Assembly: GCA_948144175.1 (NCBI GenBank) | Contig: CANXME010000398.1 | Coordinates: 511,001-575,000, forward strand | Reading direction: 5' to 3' | From: Closterium sp. NIES-65 | Taxonomy: Eukaryota; Streptophyta; Zygnematophyceae; Desmidiales; Closteriaceae | Length of the DNA: 64,000 bases | Shown here: positions 41,948-53,033 of the stretch, piece by piece | How positions within the stretch are numbered: the first letter of the stretch is position 1 | How the letters are laid out: each line of letters begins with the position of its first letter | Notes under the pieces: model-generated | Seen by the model: the letters and a program-made list of their open reading frames with translations, nothing else | Database searches by the model: none | What the model was told of the DNA's origin: nothing | Position numbers and translations under genes: made by a program

Positions 41948-43370
41948 TAGATCCACACAATACTACTCGCCCAGACAAGCCCACTGCTGACAGGCCTATT
42001 TACCCACGGGTACCAAACGGATCCATTCTTCACGGGAGGAAATTCGCGGCAGTTCGCAGCAGCAAAGGGAGTCTATTACGTAAAAGCCGGGATCGTCCGC
42101 ATCAAGGTACCGGGGTAGAGGCACACGACGGAGTTACCTCAGGGCATTTCGGGGTAGAGAAAACACGGCAACAGCTGCAACGGTATTATTAGCCCGAGAT
42201 GTTGACCAACGTAGAGCGACACGTGGCATCGTGTCCCACTTGCTCGCTCATGAAATCATCGCGGAAGCAGCCGGCAGGACAGTTGCAGCCGATACCACCC
42301 CCAGAGCGTGCTTGGTAGCAAGTGACGATGGATTTCGTCACGGGGTTACCACCCGGGGCAAGTGGGAACGACACGATCCTGGTCGTTGTCGATCGACTGA
42401 CGAAAATGGCACACTTCGCAGCCTGCAAAAAATCAATCACAGCCGAAGAAACAACACGCCTCTTCATCTCCACGGTCGTTCGACTGCATGGGATACCAGC
42501 AGCGATCATCAGCGACCGAGACACGAAATTCACTAGCAACTTCTGGCGGAATGTATGGCAACAATTCGGCACGCAACTACAGTTCAGTTCCTCATACCAC
42601 CCCGAGAGGACAAATCAGACAATGTAACAACTCATTCTGGCCACGTGCGACGACCCAACCACTTGGGAACAGCAGCTGCCGCTCGTCGAATTCGCGTACA
42701 ATAGCTCACCCTCCGCCACAACCCAATAGTCGCCGTTTTACCTGAACTACGGACAAGACCCGACAGTACCCATGACCCCGAATCCTGACAACCCGGTGCC
42801 ACGAGCACAACAGTTTGCCGAAATTTTACAAGAAGCACGGACCCGGGCAATAGACGCAATAAAAAATCGAACATCATCGCTAAACGTAACGTCGACCGCC
42901 ACCACCGACCTGTTACTTACCAGTCTGACGACCTAGTTTTACTTGACACCCAGAACCTCCGCCTGCCCATCACCCCAAAACTTCGCCCCGATTCTGTGGA
43001 CCATTCCGCATCAGCCACATGATTACGCCCGTCACCGCCAATCTTCTCCTCCCCGCTGACTGGTATGTCAGCCCGTCCTTCCACGTCAGCCTACTTCGCC
43101 CTTACATACCGTCCACAAGCCAACTGCCACGTAATCACCCAGCCAGCATGACACGACCGCCGACTGAATCAATCATCACACCCGAGAAAATTCTGAGCCA
43201 CAGAGTTCGTGACCCTCGAGGAGCCCGAAGGATCGAGTTCCTGATCCGCTAGAAAGACCGTACACCCACCGAAGACAACAGGGTTCCCCTGGACAAAATG
43301 GAAAACCACCCCGTCCTCACCGAGTATCTGCGCAGCCGAAACTTCAGGGATGTACACGCGCTTTCATAAG
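41948..43370 (+). pseudogene. Chromovirus pol, second part: integrase and chromodomain-like tail
   Basis: After Copia-2 the element resumes. The HHCC zinc region can be read near 42120-42240 (SGHFGVEKT...CPTC). The catalytic core is at 42330-42720: DFVTGLPPG, VVVDRLTKMAHF, IISDRDTKFTSNFW and a conserved Glu in the HPERTNQ region; a TAA follows it and a TAG lies near 42728. The C-terminal part has FHVSLLRPY and then [20 protein letters not shown] with LIR-TAG-KD, which matches the start of a chromodomain with Trp changed to stop. This tail is why I call it a chromovirus. Confidence 0.88.
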
Positions 43371-43398
43371 GAGGACCTCCTTAAGGGGGGGGGGGTAG

Positions 43399-43740
43399 TG
43401 TAAGGAAAAATCCTTACCCTTACTTCGCGTCCCCGCTCAGCGCGTACACCACTGTAGCACCATAGTCAGCACCGTTACCACTCGCAAACCTCGCATCGAC
43501 AATCCTCCCACCACCTTCGCACGTCGCACCCTGACTTCATGACTCGGCGGGTAACCCGCGCTCTGGGCCTCTGCTTTGACATTCCCCCAAACCTCAGTCC
43601 CAGGCCTATCGCGCGACAACCACAATCCATTACCGTTACCACTGTAGTTTCGCTATATATTCTTCGCTCATGCCTTAGCTCATTGTAAACCTGCTTTGAT
43701 AGTGCAATTCTCGCTCCATCATTTAATTGCACTCGTAACA
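43399..43740 (+). repeat. 3' LTR of chromovirus
   Basis: 342 bp, with the same ends as the 5' LTR and scattered substitutions and small indels, so the insertion is old relative to Copia-1. The polypurine tract (AAGG followed by a G run, about 43381-43396) precedes it. Confidence 0.9.
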
Positions 43741-43874
43741 ATATATATCTAATTATTCGAAGGTGTTCCCACTGTAATTTGCCCACTACATGAACCTCTC
43801 AGTATAGACCAATTCACCACTAACATACATAGCGGCGACACAAGAAGGAAGCAGTCATCATTCTCATAGCAATA
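43741..43874. other. Host spacer between chromovirus and Copia-4
   Basis: 134 bp of AT-richer DNA with no coding signal; probably the original intergenic DNA downstream of TBL. Confidence 0.5.
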
Positions 43875-44527
43875 TGACAAAATGAACGAGAATGAATTGA
43901 CAGAGGGAAAGTTGGGTACAAGTACAAACCCTAGAAAGTCGTACCCCATATGTGCTACCCCACTATAGCCTACAACAGCTATGTCATATAAATCTGACAC
44001 ACCCCCAAAGGCAAAGTGGGGGAGAACAAGGGGTCACAAGACTAGTGAAGCAAAGCAAAGCAAGCTCAGGGTGGATCACAAAGTCACCACACATTCCGAG
44101 CACAAGTTCAAGGCCACAAGGCCAGTTCACATGAAGGATTACACATATATATATATAAGGCTAGACAAGCAAGAGCAGGTGTATATTTATGTATGTAACA
44201 GTACAAACAAGGTCAAGTGGTGAGCAAGTGAGGCAAGGCAGGCACAAGACCCAGCTGAGTACAGAAGCGCTGATGATCACAAGGCGCAAGCGCCTTGGTG
44301 AAGATATCAGCAGTGTTGGCCTCCGAGGCCACGTACGCAAGGCATAGCTAACCACGCTGCTTTAGCTCACGAGCAAGGAAGTAGCGAAGAGCAATGTGCT
44401 TCGTTCTGTGCTCCAGTCTCTGCTCCCGACACAAGGCGAGCATGGCCTTGTTGTCTACGTACATCACTAGAGGAGAACGAGGCGGCTCTCCGAGGTCAGT
44501 CAGAAGGTAGGTGAGCCAGCAAAGCTC

Positions 44528-47119
44528 CTATGCAGCCATGGCTCCTGCGTAGATCTCAGCCTCACAAGTGGAGCCGAGAACAGAAGACGAGCGAGTAGCC
44601 CGCCACGAAACAGAGCCGGAACCAAGGCTGAAGGTGTAACCCTGTGACGACTGCTGTGTAGCCTGGTCGTCAGCCCAAGAAGCGTCTGCGTGCCCAGTGA
44701 GGACCACTGGACTCTGCCCTCCAAGCACAAGCCCCATGCCCGACGTACTGCACAAGTAGCGCAACACCCTCTTCGCTGCAGCCATGTGCTCCGGTCTGTG
44801 TCTCCCAGGAGCAACATAGCGTGCCAAGATGCTAAGAGGGTATGCAAGGTCAGGTCGTGTGCAAGTCATCAGGTACATGAGGCAGCCAACAAGCTCTGGG
44901 TAAGGGCCACTCGGCTCTACGGACTCATCCGAAGGCAGAGCTGAGAGCGAGTGGCGAGTAGGCAGAGGAGTGGCCTGAGGCGAGGAGTACGTGAAGCCGA
45001 AGCGTTGAAGGACCTTCTGCACCATGTGTGACTGAGTCAGGGTAATGGTGCGGCGTGCTCTGTCCTGGGTGATCTGCAGGCCAAGGTAGCTGCGCAGTTC
45101 ACCCAGGTCTGTGCACGTGTGTCTCTTCTGCAGCTCCGACTTCACGTAGGCAAGTCCAGCAGTGTCACCTGTGGCAAAGACCAAGTCGTGGACGTACACG
45201 AGGATGTAGAACGGCGGTAAAGAAGTGTCGGTGCGCAGAAACAGCGACGGGTTGGCAGTAGAGGGAGCAAACCCAAGAGCCGCAAGTGTAGTCCTCAGTG
45301 TGTCGTGCCACTCACGCGGTGCCTGGCGGAGACCGTAGACTGGCCGCCGGACGCTCCACTGGGTGCCAGGAGGGAAAGACCCAGTGAAGCCAGGTGGGCG
45401 ACGCAGCCAGATCTCTTCGTGCAGGCTGCCCTGCAAGAAAGCAGCGCTGAAGTCAAGAGAGTGCAGCTCGTAGTCACGGTGAGCAGCTATGTGCAGCAGT
45501 ACCCAAAGAGTGGTCATCTTTGGGGTGGGAGAGAAGGTTTGAATGTAGTCAACTCCCTGCCGCTGACTGAAGCCACGAGCCACGTAACGCGCCTTGAAGA
45601 CAGGCAGAGAACCCGGCGGCCGCTTCACCCTGAAGATCCACATGCCACTGACGATGTTCGCCCCAGGCGGGGGAACCTCGTCAACGTAGGTGCCTGTGGA
45701 CTTCCAGGAAGCCATCTCTGTGTCCATAGCTGCCTGCCACCGAGAGGAGTAGGGGCCCTCTATCGCCTCCGCGTAAGAGCGCGGAGTCGGGATGTCAAGT
45801 GCATCCGGGTCTCCCTCAGGGGTAAGGAGTACGGACACGAGATGAGGTGAAGCAGCAGCCAAACACTGGAACTCCTCCTGCCTGTCCTCAAGGACGTCCA
45901 TGCTTAGGGCACACTCACCCCCGACCGACGGAGGACAGACAGACTCAGACTCAGCGACAAGACTAGCAGCGTAGTCTAGACGACAGCGAGCAGCAAAGTC
46001 GACCACCTCAGCAACTAGGGCAGACGCAGCAGTGGACTCAAAGGAACGGTTAGTGACGACAGTAGCAAGGAGACGCGTGACAGTAGGACTGGCAGCACGA
46101 AGAGAGTCCGACTCCGGGTCCGCAAGAGCAGGAAGAGAGGACTCAGGAGGAGAAGGCAAAGGGGCACGTAGAGGAGCAGTGGACGGACACAGAGACATCC
46201 GGTGCGTGCCAGGGATAGGAGGAGGACGCTGACGCGAACCACGACCACTAGTGCGAGCAGGACGGATAGGCGACGCAGGGCGAGACACAGGCTCACGACG
46301 CTCAACAAGACCTCCAGTAGGACCAGTGTAAGGAGAAGGAGCAGGCAGTGGGGAGGCCGGCTGTAACTGTAACTGTGACGGGACAGGCTGTGGACACTCT
46401 AAGGGAGGAGGAAGACCAGTATTAGGCGGAAGACCAAGAACCTGCTGAAGGAGCGGAACGAAGTACGGCCGAGGCTGCGCGGCGCCTCCAGACACAGCAG
46501 AGACAGCACCAGTACCACTAGTGGCAGCACCAGTGCCAGCAGCACCTCCAGCTCCAGCACCCCCAGCAGCTCCAGTAGCTCCAGGACCTCCAGCAGCACC
46601 AGTAGCTTCCCCAGCAGAACCACCTCCAGGACCGGCAGCAGTAGCCTCAGCGCCAACACCCTCAGCAGCTCCTTTTCCAGTCGTACCCGCAGGCCCAACA
46701 GCCCGAAGAGTCTGCAGCGGAGCCTCTGTCGGAGGAAACTCGGAGGAGTGAGGGGCGGCGTGCTGCCGCCCCTCGACGCAGGGAACGCAGGTAGGGGCAG
46801 GCCCTGGAGGGAGGGCAGGGAGGGACCGGGGGAGACCAGAGACAAGGACATGGGAGGCCATACCTCGGAGACGAGGCAGGGAGGGGTGACCAAGGCGGTG
46901 GTGCCAGAGGAGAGTCCGGTGGGACAGGAGACGACACGAGAAGGGAGCAGACTCAGGACCAGACCTGGACGCTGCAGCAAACACTTGACTCGACGCAGCT
47001 ACCTGACCAGACTCAGCAACCGGAGGAGACTCAGTAGTTAGTGTGTACAGGCTCGACCCCGGCTGACGGGTAAACGTGGCCAAGTGTCGACCCGTCCGAG
47101 CGTCCGTGCAGTGGGTCAC
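44528..47119 (-). CDS. Copia-4 863-codon fused pol frame lacking integrase
   Basis: The frame opens with the pre-integrase zinc region (RTLLWHHRLGHPSLPRLRGM), then at TEAPLQTL jumps directly to the Gly/Ala-rich linker (RAVGPAGTTGKG). The whole integrase catalytic core (from DVWGP on) has been removed without breaking the frame. RT is complete to the eye (MWIFRVKRPPGSLPVFKARY, FLQGSLHEEIWLRRPPGF, YGLRQAPREWHDT), with YVHDLVFA where YVDDLVFA is expected. RNase H reaches CEAEIYAGAMAA and then stops. Not a functional polyprotein, but striking for its length. Confidence 0.88.
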   Translation of the reverse strand: MTHCTDARTGRHLATFTRQPGSSLYTLTTESPPVAESGQVAASSQVFAAASRSGPESAPFSCRLLSHRTLLWHHRLGHPSLPRLRGMASHVLVSGLPRSLPALPPGPAPTCVPCVEGRQHAAPHSSEFPPTEAPLQTLRAVGPAGTTGKGAAEGVGAEATAAGPGGGSAGEATGAAGGPGATGAAGGAGAGGAAGTGAATSGTGAVSAVSGGAAQPRPYFVPLLQQVLGLPPNTGLPPPLECPQPVPSQLQLQPASPLPAPSPYTGPTGGLVERREPVSRPASPIRPARTSGRGSRQRPPPIPGTHRMSLCPSTAPLRAPLPSPPESSLPALADPESDSLRAASPTVTRLLATVVTNRSFESTAASALVAEVVDFAARCRLDYAASLVAESESVCPPSVGGECALSMDVLEDRQEEFQCLAAASPHLVSVLLTPEGDPDALDIPTPRSYAEAIEGPYSSRWQAAMDTEMASWKSTGTYVDEVPPPGANIVSGMWIFRVKRPPGSLPVFKARYVARGFSQRQGVDYIQTFSPTPKMTTLWVLLHIAAHRDYELHSLDFSAAFLQGSLHEEIWLRRPPGFTGSFPPGTQWSVRRPVYGLRQAPREWHDTLRTTLAALGFAPSTANPSLFLRTDTSLPPFYILVYVHDLVFATGDTAGLAYVKSELQKRHTCTDLGELRSYLGLQITQDRARRTITLTQSHMVQKVLQRFGFTYSSPQATPLPTRHSLSALPSDESVEPSGPYPELVGCLMYLMTCTRPDLAYPLSILARYVAPGRHRPEHMAAAKRVLRYLCSTSGMGLVLGGQSPVVLTGHADASWADDQATQQSSQGYTFSLGSGSVSWRATRSSSVLGSTCEAEIYAGAMAA

Positions 47120-48560
47120 CCGCTGACTCGCAGGAGTGAGCTGGTCAACCCCCCATCCTGTTGATCAGCACCACTCACCAAGTTCGTAGAGAACGAGGGG
47201 AGATAGAGACCGGACAGGGTGCCAGAGGGGGCCGCCGGACACGGTAAGACAGTGGAGAAGCGAGCAAGGACAGGACCCCTAGAGGGGTCTGCCAGTGAGA
47301 CCGCAACCGGCCGACTAAGCGGCGTAAGCATGGTGCGGTCTCGAAAGAAGGAGCGGGAAGCACCCGAGTCAAGGGTGAAGGTGTGTAAGGCCTGAGCCAA
47401 CGTGGTACCTGAGAGAGCAGACTCACCAGCACCTGGGGCAGCAGACGCACTAGCACCTCAAGCAGCAGCCTCAATGCCCGGGTCAGGTGGAACACATAGG
47501 TAACAGTCACCCTCATCACTAGTAGACACAGCATACATGGCAACAAGAATAGCATCATAGTCAAGATCAAAGATAGCAACCCCCGCCCTAGACTGCTCTC
47601 CCCAGCGAAAGATCTCAGTGGCGTCAGGGAACTGGTGACGCCAAGCATCCGTCAGGCGACCGAAGCAGCGCTAGGTGGAGTGTGAGCCCCCGCACTGCTC
47701 ACCAGCGCGGTCGTCGGTACGGAGAATGTAGGTACAGGTACCAGTACCCCCACCTCGCTGACGCCCAGCGTACCACTCACGAAGCTGCTGGGGGGACGGG
47801 GTCTCACGAGTGCGCTGCTGCTTCTGGCGCTGACCACCACCTAAGCTGCCCCGCTGCGCAGAGCCACCCCGACTAGCTCCACCTCCTCCGCCGCCACCTC
47901 CGCCACCGCCGCCACCGCCTCCTCCTCCGCTCTCAGCGCCACTGCCGCCGCCGCCTCCGCCGCCACCGCCGCCACCGAAGCCCCCACCCTCGCCACCACT
48001 CCCACCACCACCCCCACTCCCTCCGCCTCCTCCACCTCCACCTCCACCGCCCCCGCCAGCCCCTCCAGCGCCCTTGCCCCCCTTGCCCTTGCCGGTGCGG
48101 CGTCGCCCGCTAGGGGCAGACGCAGCGCCGTCCGACTCGGTGCCAACGAAGTCGACGGCAGCAGCAGAGGCAACAGAGGGCAAAAGGGGGGAGGGGGAGC
48201 ACCCCTCGAAGACAGGGGCATGCGGGTCACCTCGAGAGGCTCCTACAGCGACTATACTCTTCTCAGCTGCCAGGAGGCGCTCCTCGAGGAGGTCAACGGT
48301 GAGTGTGGTGGGGCAAACTGAGAGGAAGTGGTCCTTGACCGAGCGAAGGGAGTCAGGGAGCCGGGTGACTAAATATTAGAGGGTGATGTACATGGGGGGG
48401 GGGGTTAGTGGCGCAGAACTCAGCAGGAAGCGCAACGCGGTAGCGGGTGTCACTAGTGCGAAGGTGCGTAACGAGGTCAGCGACATTGGGAAAGGCGGCG
48501 AGGTCAGGAAACAGGTACGGCAACATGAGGCGGCTAAGGGCAGCAGTGGCAGGGTAGTGG
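47120..48560 (-). pseudogene. Copia-4 gag remnant and protease
   Basis: Gag starts in mid-domain: the GC-rich leader runs directly into ATAALSRLMLPYLFPDLAAF, so the N-terminus of gag is deleted. Poly-Gly tract, CTYILRTDDRAGEQC and GGSHST-TAG-RCF follow (Gln changed to TAG). The protease has TFTLDSGASRSFFRDRT but ends in a frameshift near 47150. Confidence 0.85.
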
Positions 48561-49354
48561 CGGCTCGACGGCGGCCTCAGCGGCTTGGCGGCTCGGCTGC
48601 AGGCGGCTCGGCGGCTTGGCGGTTCGGCGGCTCGGCGCCTCGGCGGTTCGGCGGTTCGGCTGCTTGGCGGCTCAGCGGCTCGGCGGTGAAGGGGCCGGGG
48701 AGGGGCCGAAAGGGGGCGGCTACGGGGCCGCACGAGGGCGGCGACAGGGCCGCGAGAGGGCGGCGACGAGGCTGCAAGAGGGCGGCACTGAGGCCGCGAG
48801 AGGGCGGCGACGCGACCGCGAGAGGGCGGCACTGGGGCCGCTAGAGGGCGGCGACGAGGCCGCGAGGATCGTCTGCAGGGCCGCGACGGGCGGCGACGCG
48901 GCCGCTAAGGGTGGCAGCGGGGCTGCGAACGGCGGCGACGGGGCAGCGAGAGGGCAGCGACGGGGCCGCGAGAGGGTGGCGACGGGGCCGTGGAGGTGGG
49001 GCCGCAAGGGGCTGCTGAGGGAGGCGCGAAGGGCCGCTCAAGGCGGCGCGACGGGCCGCTAGGGGGCGGCGACGGGGCCGCGAGGGGCCGTGAGAGGGGG
49101 GGCCGCTAAGGGCGGCGTTACGGGTCGCTAAGGGGAGGGCGGCACACAGGGCGCGCCTCGATCAGGGGCGACTCGATCTTAGGGCAGGAAAAAAAAAATC
49201 GTTTTTTTAGGGGTGGGCCCTAGGAAAAGTTCCCACTAGGGATGAGGAATGAATGAACTAGCAAGAAGGTGGGTACAAGTAGGAAAACCTAAAAGTGTTG
49301 TACCCCATATTGTCTACCCCACTACAGCCGAAACTATAGCATATGAGTTTAACA

Positions 49355-50312
49355 CAGAATTTTTGTGCGGAAAGTGTTTCCCCTTTCCTTGTATTTGACG
49401 GGGGTTTTGCACGCAAGAATAAAAAGCACATCTATTCACGGGTTTTCACGCGGAATAACAAAGGAACAAAACGCCACGTGGGCAAGAACAAGAAAACCTA
49501 AGCGCGGACGGAATCCGCGAGATGTTTTGCGGGTTTAATTCACATAAGGTTTCGTTCAAAATGCGCTTGGGCTGAACGGCTAAGTGTAGTAGAGCGAGGG
49601 TCTGAGAGTCCTTGCTCGTCCGTTTTTATTTAAACTATTGGTCCATACTGAACGATCATATGCCAGTATGGAATGCGGTAACAACCGCTGGTTGTACAAG
49701 CATCCGACTTCCACCCGTGGTACAGCCGAAAAAACACTCGTGTCGTCGTGGGCGCGAAGAAATTTTCCACCATTTACACGCGTTTCCTAGAGGAAACAGA
49801 GGGAAAAAAACTCAGGAAACCCGCGGAATTACAAAAACACGCGCCCATTTGTGCACGCATTTGCCAGTCACCGCCAGCAATTTGAGGCTGACAATGACCC
49901 TCAACGCGGGCAAAACAATCCACAAAACAAACACGCATTTGACTTCCGGAAGCAAACAGTCCACAAGCGATGTTTACAAACTGTATCACGGGGCATTAGC
50001 CATGCTACTAGTCTGTGGTGAAATCAATCTGTGCGTGAGTGTGCTACAGTGCAGACGCGGGCCATTCCCACACGCACGACAGTCATTGACATCGTTTTTT
50101 GGGTGATTGCCTCATACTTGCCCAGGCGGCATGTCCTGACACGGGAAAAAACATAACGAAAGTGTTCTCAACAATCCCCTCTGCTTTGCAGGGTGAGTAC
50201 GTGCAGCTGCTAACACGCATAAACATTTTGCACGTTTAGGGTGTGGAGCGGAATATGCGAGCGCGAAGTGCACGGGTCAAACAAACACAGCAGCATAAAA
50301 ACAAAGGGAACG
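49355..50312. other. Non-coding DNA between Copia-4 and Copia-3
   Basis: AT-richer, no credible gene. Ends with GAACG (50308-50312), the left half of the Copia-3 target duplication. Several stretches such as CACGCGTTTCC and GCGGAAT recall the sequence right of Copia-3 (57150-57330), so both flanks may belong to one older, unrecognised repeat. Confidence 0.5.
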
Positions 50313-50435
50313 TGTCAAATCATAATGTTCTATAGGCTGTAGTGGGGTAGCATATATGGGGTACACATTTCTGGGGTTGCATATTTGTACCACATTCCAT
50401 TCCTTAGTGCATCCATTCTCGTCTCAATTCTCACA
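50313..50435 (+). repeat. 5' LTR of Copia-3
   Basis: 123 bp, TGTCAAATCATAATG...CAATTCTCACA. Same start as the Copia-1 LTR (TGTCAAAT), which places the two subfamilies in one lineage. Confidence 0.93.
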
Positions 50436-51337
50436 TGGTATCGAGCAGGTTCCCTCGTGGGAACTGTGCCTAGGGCCCACCAAGTCGAATTTTTTTTTTT
50501 CCTGCCCGGAGCGCGCTCTGCCCGAGTCGCGCTCCCTTCTCTGACTTTGTCGAGCCGCCCTAGCGGCCAGGTCGCGCCGCCTTAGCGGCCCCTGATTCGT
50601 CGCCCTAGCGACCCCGTCGCCCTACCTGCGCCCCGGCCCTGTCGCCCTACCTGCGCCCCGGCCCCGTCGCCCTACCTGCGACCCCGGCCCCGTCGCCCCC
50701 CCCCCCCCCCCCTTGCGACCCTGGCCCCGTCGCCATATCTGCGGCCTCGGCCCTAGCCCCGTCGCCCTACCTGCGCCCCGGCCCGGTCGCCCTACCTGCG
50801 CACTGGCCCCGTCGCCCTACCGTCGACCCGGCCCCGTCGCCCTACCTACGGCCAGGCCCCGTCGCCCTACCTTCGACCCGGCCCCGTCGCCCTACCTACG
50901 GCCCGGCCCCGGCCCCGTCACCCTACCTACGGCCCGGCCCCGGCCCCGTCGCCCTACCTTCGACCCGGCCCCGTCGCCCTACCTGCGCCCCGGCCCCGTC
51001 GCCCCACATGCGCACCGACCCTGTCGCCCTACCTTCGATCCGGCCCCGTCGCCCTACCTACGGCCCCGCCCGAACCGCCTACGCAGCCGAGCCGCCCGCG
51101 CCGCTCAGCAGCCCGAGCCGCCCGTTCCGCCCGAGCCGCCCGAGCCTCCCGAGCCGCCAGAGCCGCCCGAGCCGCCCGAGCCGCCTGAGCAGCTGAGGAG
51201 CCGAGCCGCGGGTGCCGCCGAGCCGCAGTTGCTGCCGAGCCGCCCGAGCTGCCCGAACCGCCCTGTCTGGTGAGCGCAACGCCTCTGTCACTACACTGCC
51301 CCTTCTCTACAGTCAGCGCTCCTAGTCTACTGTTGTC
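50436..51337 (+). repeat. PBS and GC-rich leader of Copia-3
   Basis: After the PBS come tandem repeats based on CCCCGTCGCCCTACCTGCG and CCTACCTACGGCCCGGCCC, then GAGCCGCCCGAGCCGCC repeats, up to the gag ATG at 51338. Comparable leaders occur in Copia-1, -2 and -4. Confidence 0.85.
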
Positions 51338-53033
51338 ATGGCTACCCCTAGTGTCCTCGCTTTTGACGCCGAGGGTCGAGCCATTAACTTTGACGTCTGG
51401 GTAGATGACCTGCAGCTGTTCTTACAGTGCGATAGGGCAGACGGTCTCTCCCTCTTAAACCTCACCTCTGGTGCCTCTCCTGCTCCTACTGCTGATGCTG
51501 ACGCCACTGTTCGCTCACAGTGGGCCACGCGCGATGCTGCTGCACGTCTTGCTGTGCGTCGCCACCTCCCTACCTCTGAGCGTGCGCACTTTAGTCAGTA
51601 CAAGAGTGCTCAGACCTTGTACGACGCTGTAGTTGCACGCTACTCCTCCCCTGCCACTGCCGCACTCAGCCGTCTCATGCTACCGTACCTCTTCTCTGAC
51701 CTTGCTGCCTTTCCCACAGTCGCTGACCTCATTACGCACCTCCGCACTAGTGACACTTGCTACCGCGCTGCGCTTCCTGATGACTTCTGCGCCAAGAACC
51801 CTCCCCCAATGTACATCACCCTCTACTACATAGTCACTCGTCTCCCTGACTCCCTTCGCGTAGTCAGGGACCACATCCTCTCAGTCTCTCCCACCACTCT
51901 CACTGTTGGCCTCCTCGAGAAGTCCCTCCTAGCGGCTGAGAAGAGCATAGCCGCTGTAGGGGCCTCTTGTGGTGACCCGCGCACCCCCATCTTTGAGGGG
52001 TGTTCCCCCTCCCCAATTCTGCCCTCTGTCACCTCTGCTGCTACAGCCGACCTCCTTGGTCTTGAGTCGGTCAGTGCGGCGTCTACCCCTAGCGGGAGAC
52101 GCCGCTCTGGCAGGGGCAAGGGGGGCAGGGGCACTGGAGGAGCAAGCGGGGGCGGTAGAGGCGGAGGTGGAGGCGGCGGGGGGGAGTGCGGGTGGCGGTG
52201 GGAGTGGAGGTGGGGGTGGAGGTGTTGGTGGCGGCAGTGGAGGCGGAGGCGGCGGCGGCGGTGGCGGTGGGAGCGGAGGTGGCGGAGGTGGTGGCGGTGG
52301 AGGAGGCGGCGGCGGCGGCGGTAGTAGCGGAGGCGGTGGAGGCGGCGGGGGTGGCGGTGGAGCTGGTCGCGGGTCTACGCAGAGGAGTGGCTCCGGTGGT
52401 GGTCTGCGCCAGCAGCAGCAGCGCGGTCGTGAGACCTTGTCTCCTCAGCAGCTCCGTGAGTGGTACACTGCACGCGAGCGGGGTGGGGGCTTTGGTCTGG
52501 GCACCTACGTCCTGCGCACCGGCAACCGTGCGGGTGAGCAGTGTGGGGGTGCGCACCCCACCCAGCGTTGCTTTGGCCGCCTGACAGACGCGTGGCGTCA
52601 CCAGTTCCCGGAGGCCACTGAGATCCCTCGCTGGGGCGAGCTGTCTAGGGCGGGAGTTGCCATCTATGATTTTGATTTTGATGCTATCCTTTCTGCCACG
52701 TATGCTGTGTCTATTAGTGATGAGGGTGACTGTTACCGGTGTTTCCCGCCCGGCCCGGGCATTGAGACTGCTGCTCTAGGTACTGGTGAGGCTGCTGCTC
52801 TAGGTGCCAGTGAGGCTGCTGCTCTAGGTGCGAGTGTGTCTGCGTCCTCAGGTGCTGGTGAGTCTGCGCTCGCAGGTACCGCGTCGGCTTCGGCCTCCCT
52901 CACCTTCACACTTGACTCAGGGGCTTCTCGCTCCTTCTTTCGAGACCGCACCACACTCACGCCGCTTGGTCGGCCGGTTGCAGTCTCCCTCGCAGACCCC
53001 TCTTGGGGTCCTGTCCTTGCGCAGCAAGGGTGA
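51338..53033 (+). pseudogene. Copia-3 gag and protease
   Basis: Starts MATPSVLAFDAEGRAINFDV. The UBN2-like gag core (LQLFLQCDRADGLSLLNL, YKSAQTLYDAVVARYSS, PPMYITLYYIVTRLPDSLR) is intact. In the long Gly tract (about 52150-52370) the frame shifts by one. The new frame continues with LSPQQLREWYTARERG, the knuckle segment GEQCGGAHPTQRCFGRL (first Cys replaced) and the protease TLDSGASRSFFRDRTTLTPL. It stops at 53033, just after the deletion junction. Confidence 0.88.

Larger units (their letters stand above)
30810..43740 (+). mobile_element. Ty3 chromovirus with nested solo LTR and Copia-2
   Basis: LTRs at 30810-31138 and 43399-43740 are clearly homologous but diverged and differ in length. 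Between them lie PBS, gag, protease, RT, RNase H, integrase with a C-terminal chromodomain-like tail, and a purine tract. A solo LTR (31739-31975) interrupts gag and Copia-2 (34750-41947) interrupts pol between RNase H and integrase. Frameshifts and stops show it is inactive. Order of events from nesting: chromovirus first, then the two insertions. Confidence 0.93.
43875..49354 (-). mobile_element. Copia-4 (minus), internally deleted
   Basis: LTRs are at 43875-43998 and 49243-49354 and are clearly diverged from each other. Relative to Copia-2 and Copia-3 it lacks the PBS (the bases next to the inner LTR end are gone), the first third of gag, and the integrase core. The GC-rich leader is present at about 48700-49150 in degraded form. 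A convincing target duplication was not found (CAATA against CAGAA), so the ends may be off by a few bases. Confidence 0.88.

Noticed and set aside
43869..49359. Target-site duplication for Copia-4
   Set aside because: The flanking pentamers CAATA and CAGAA do not match, so I do not claim one.
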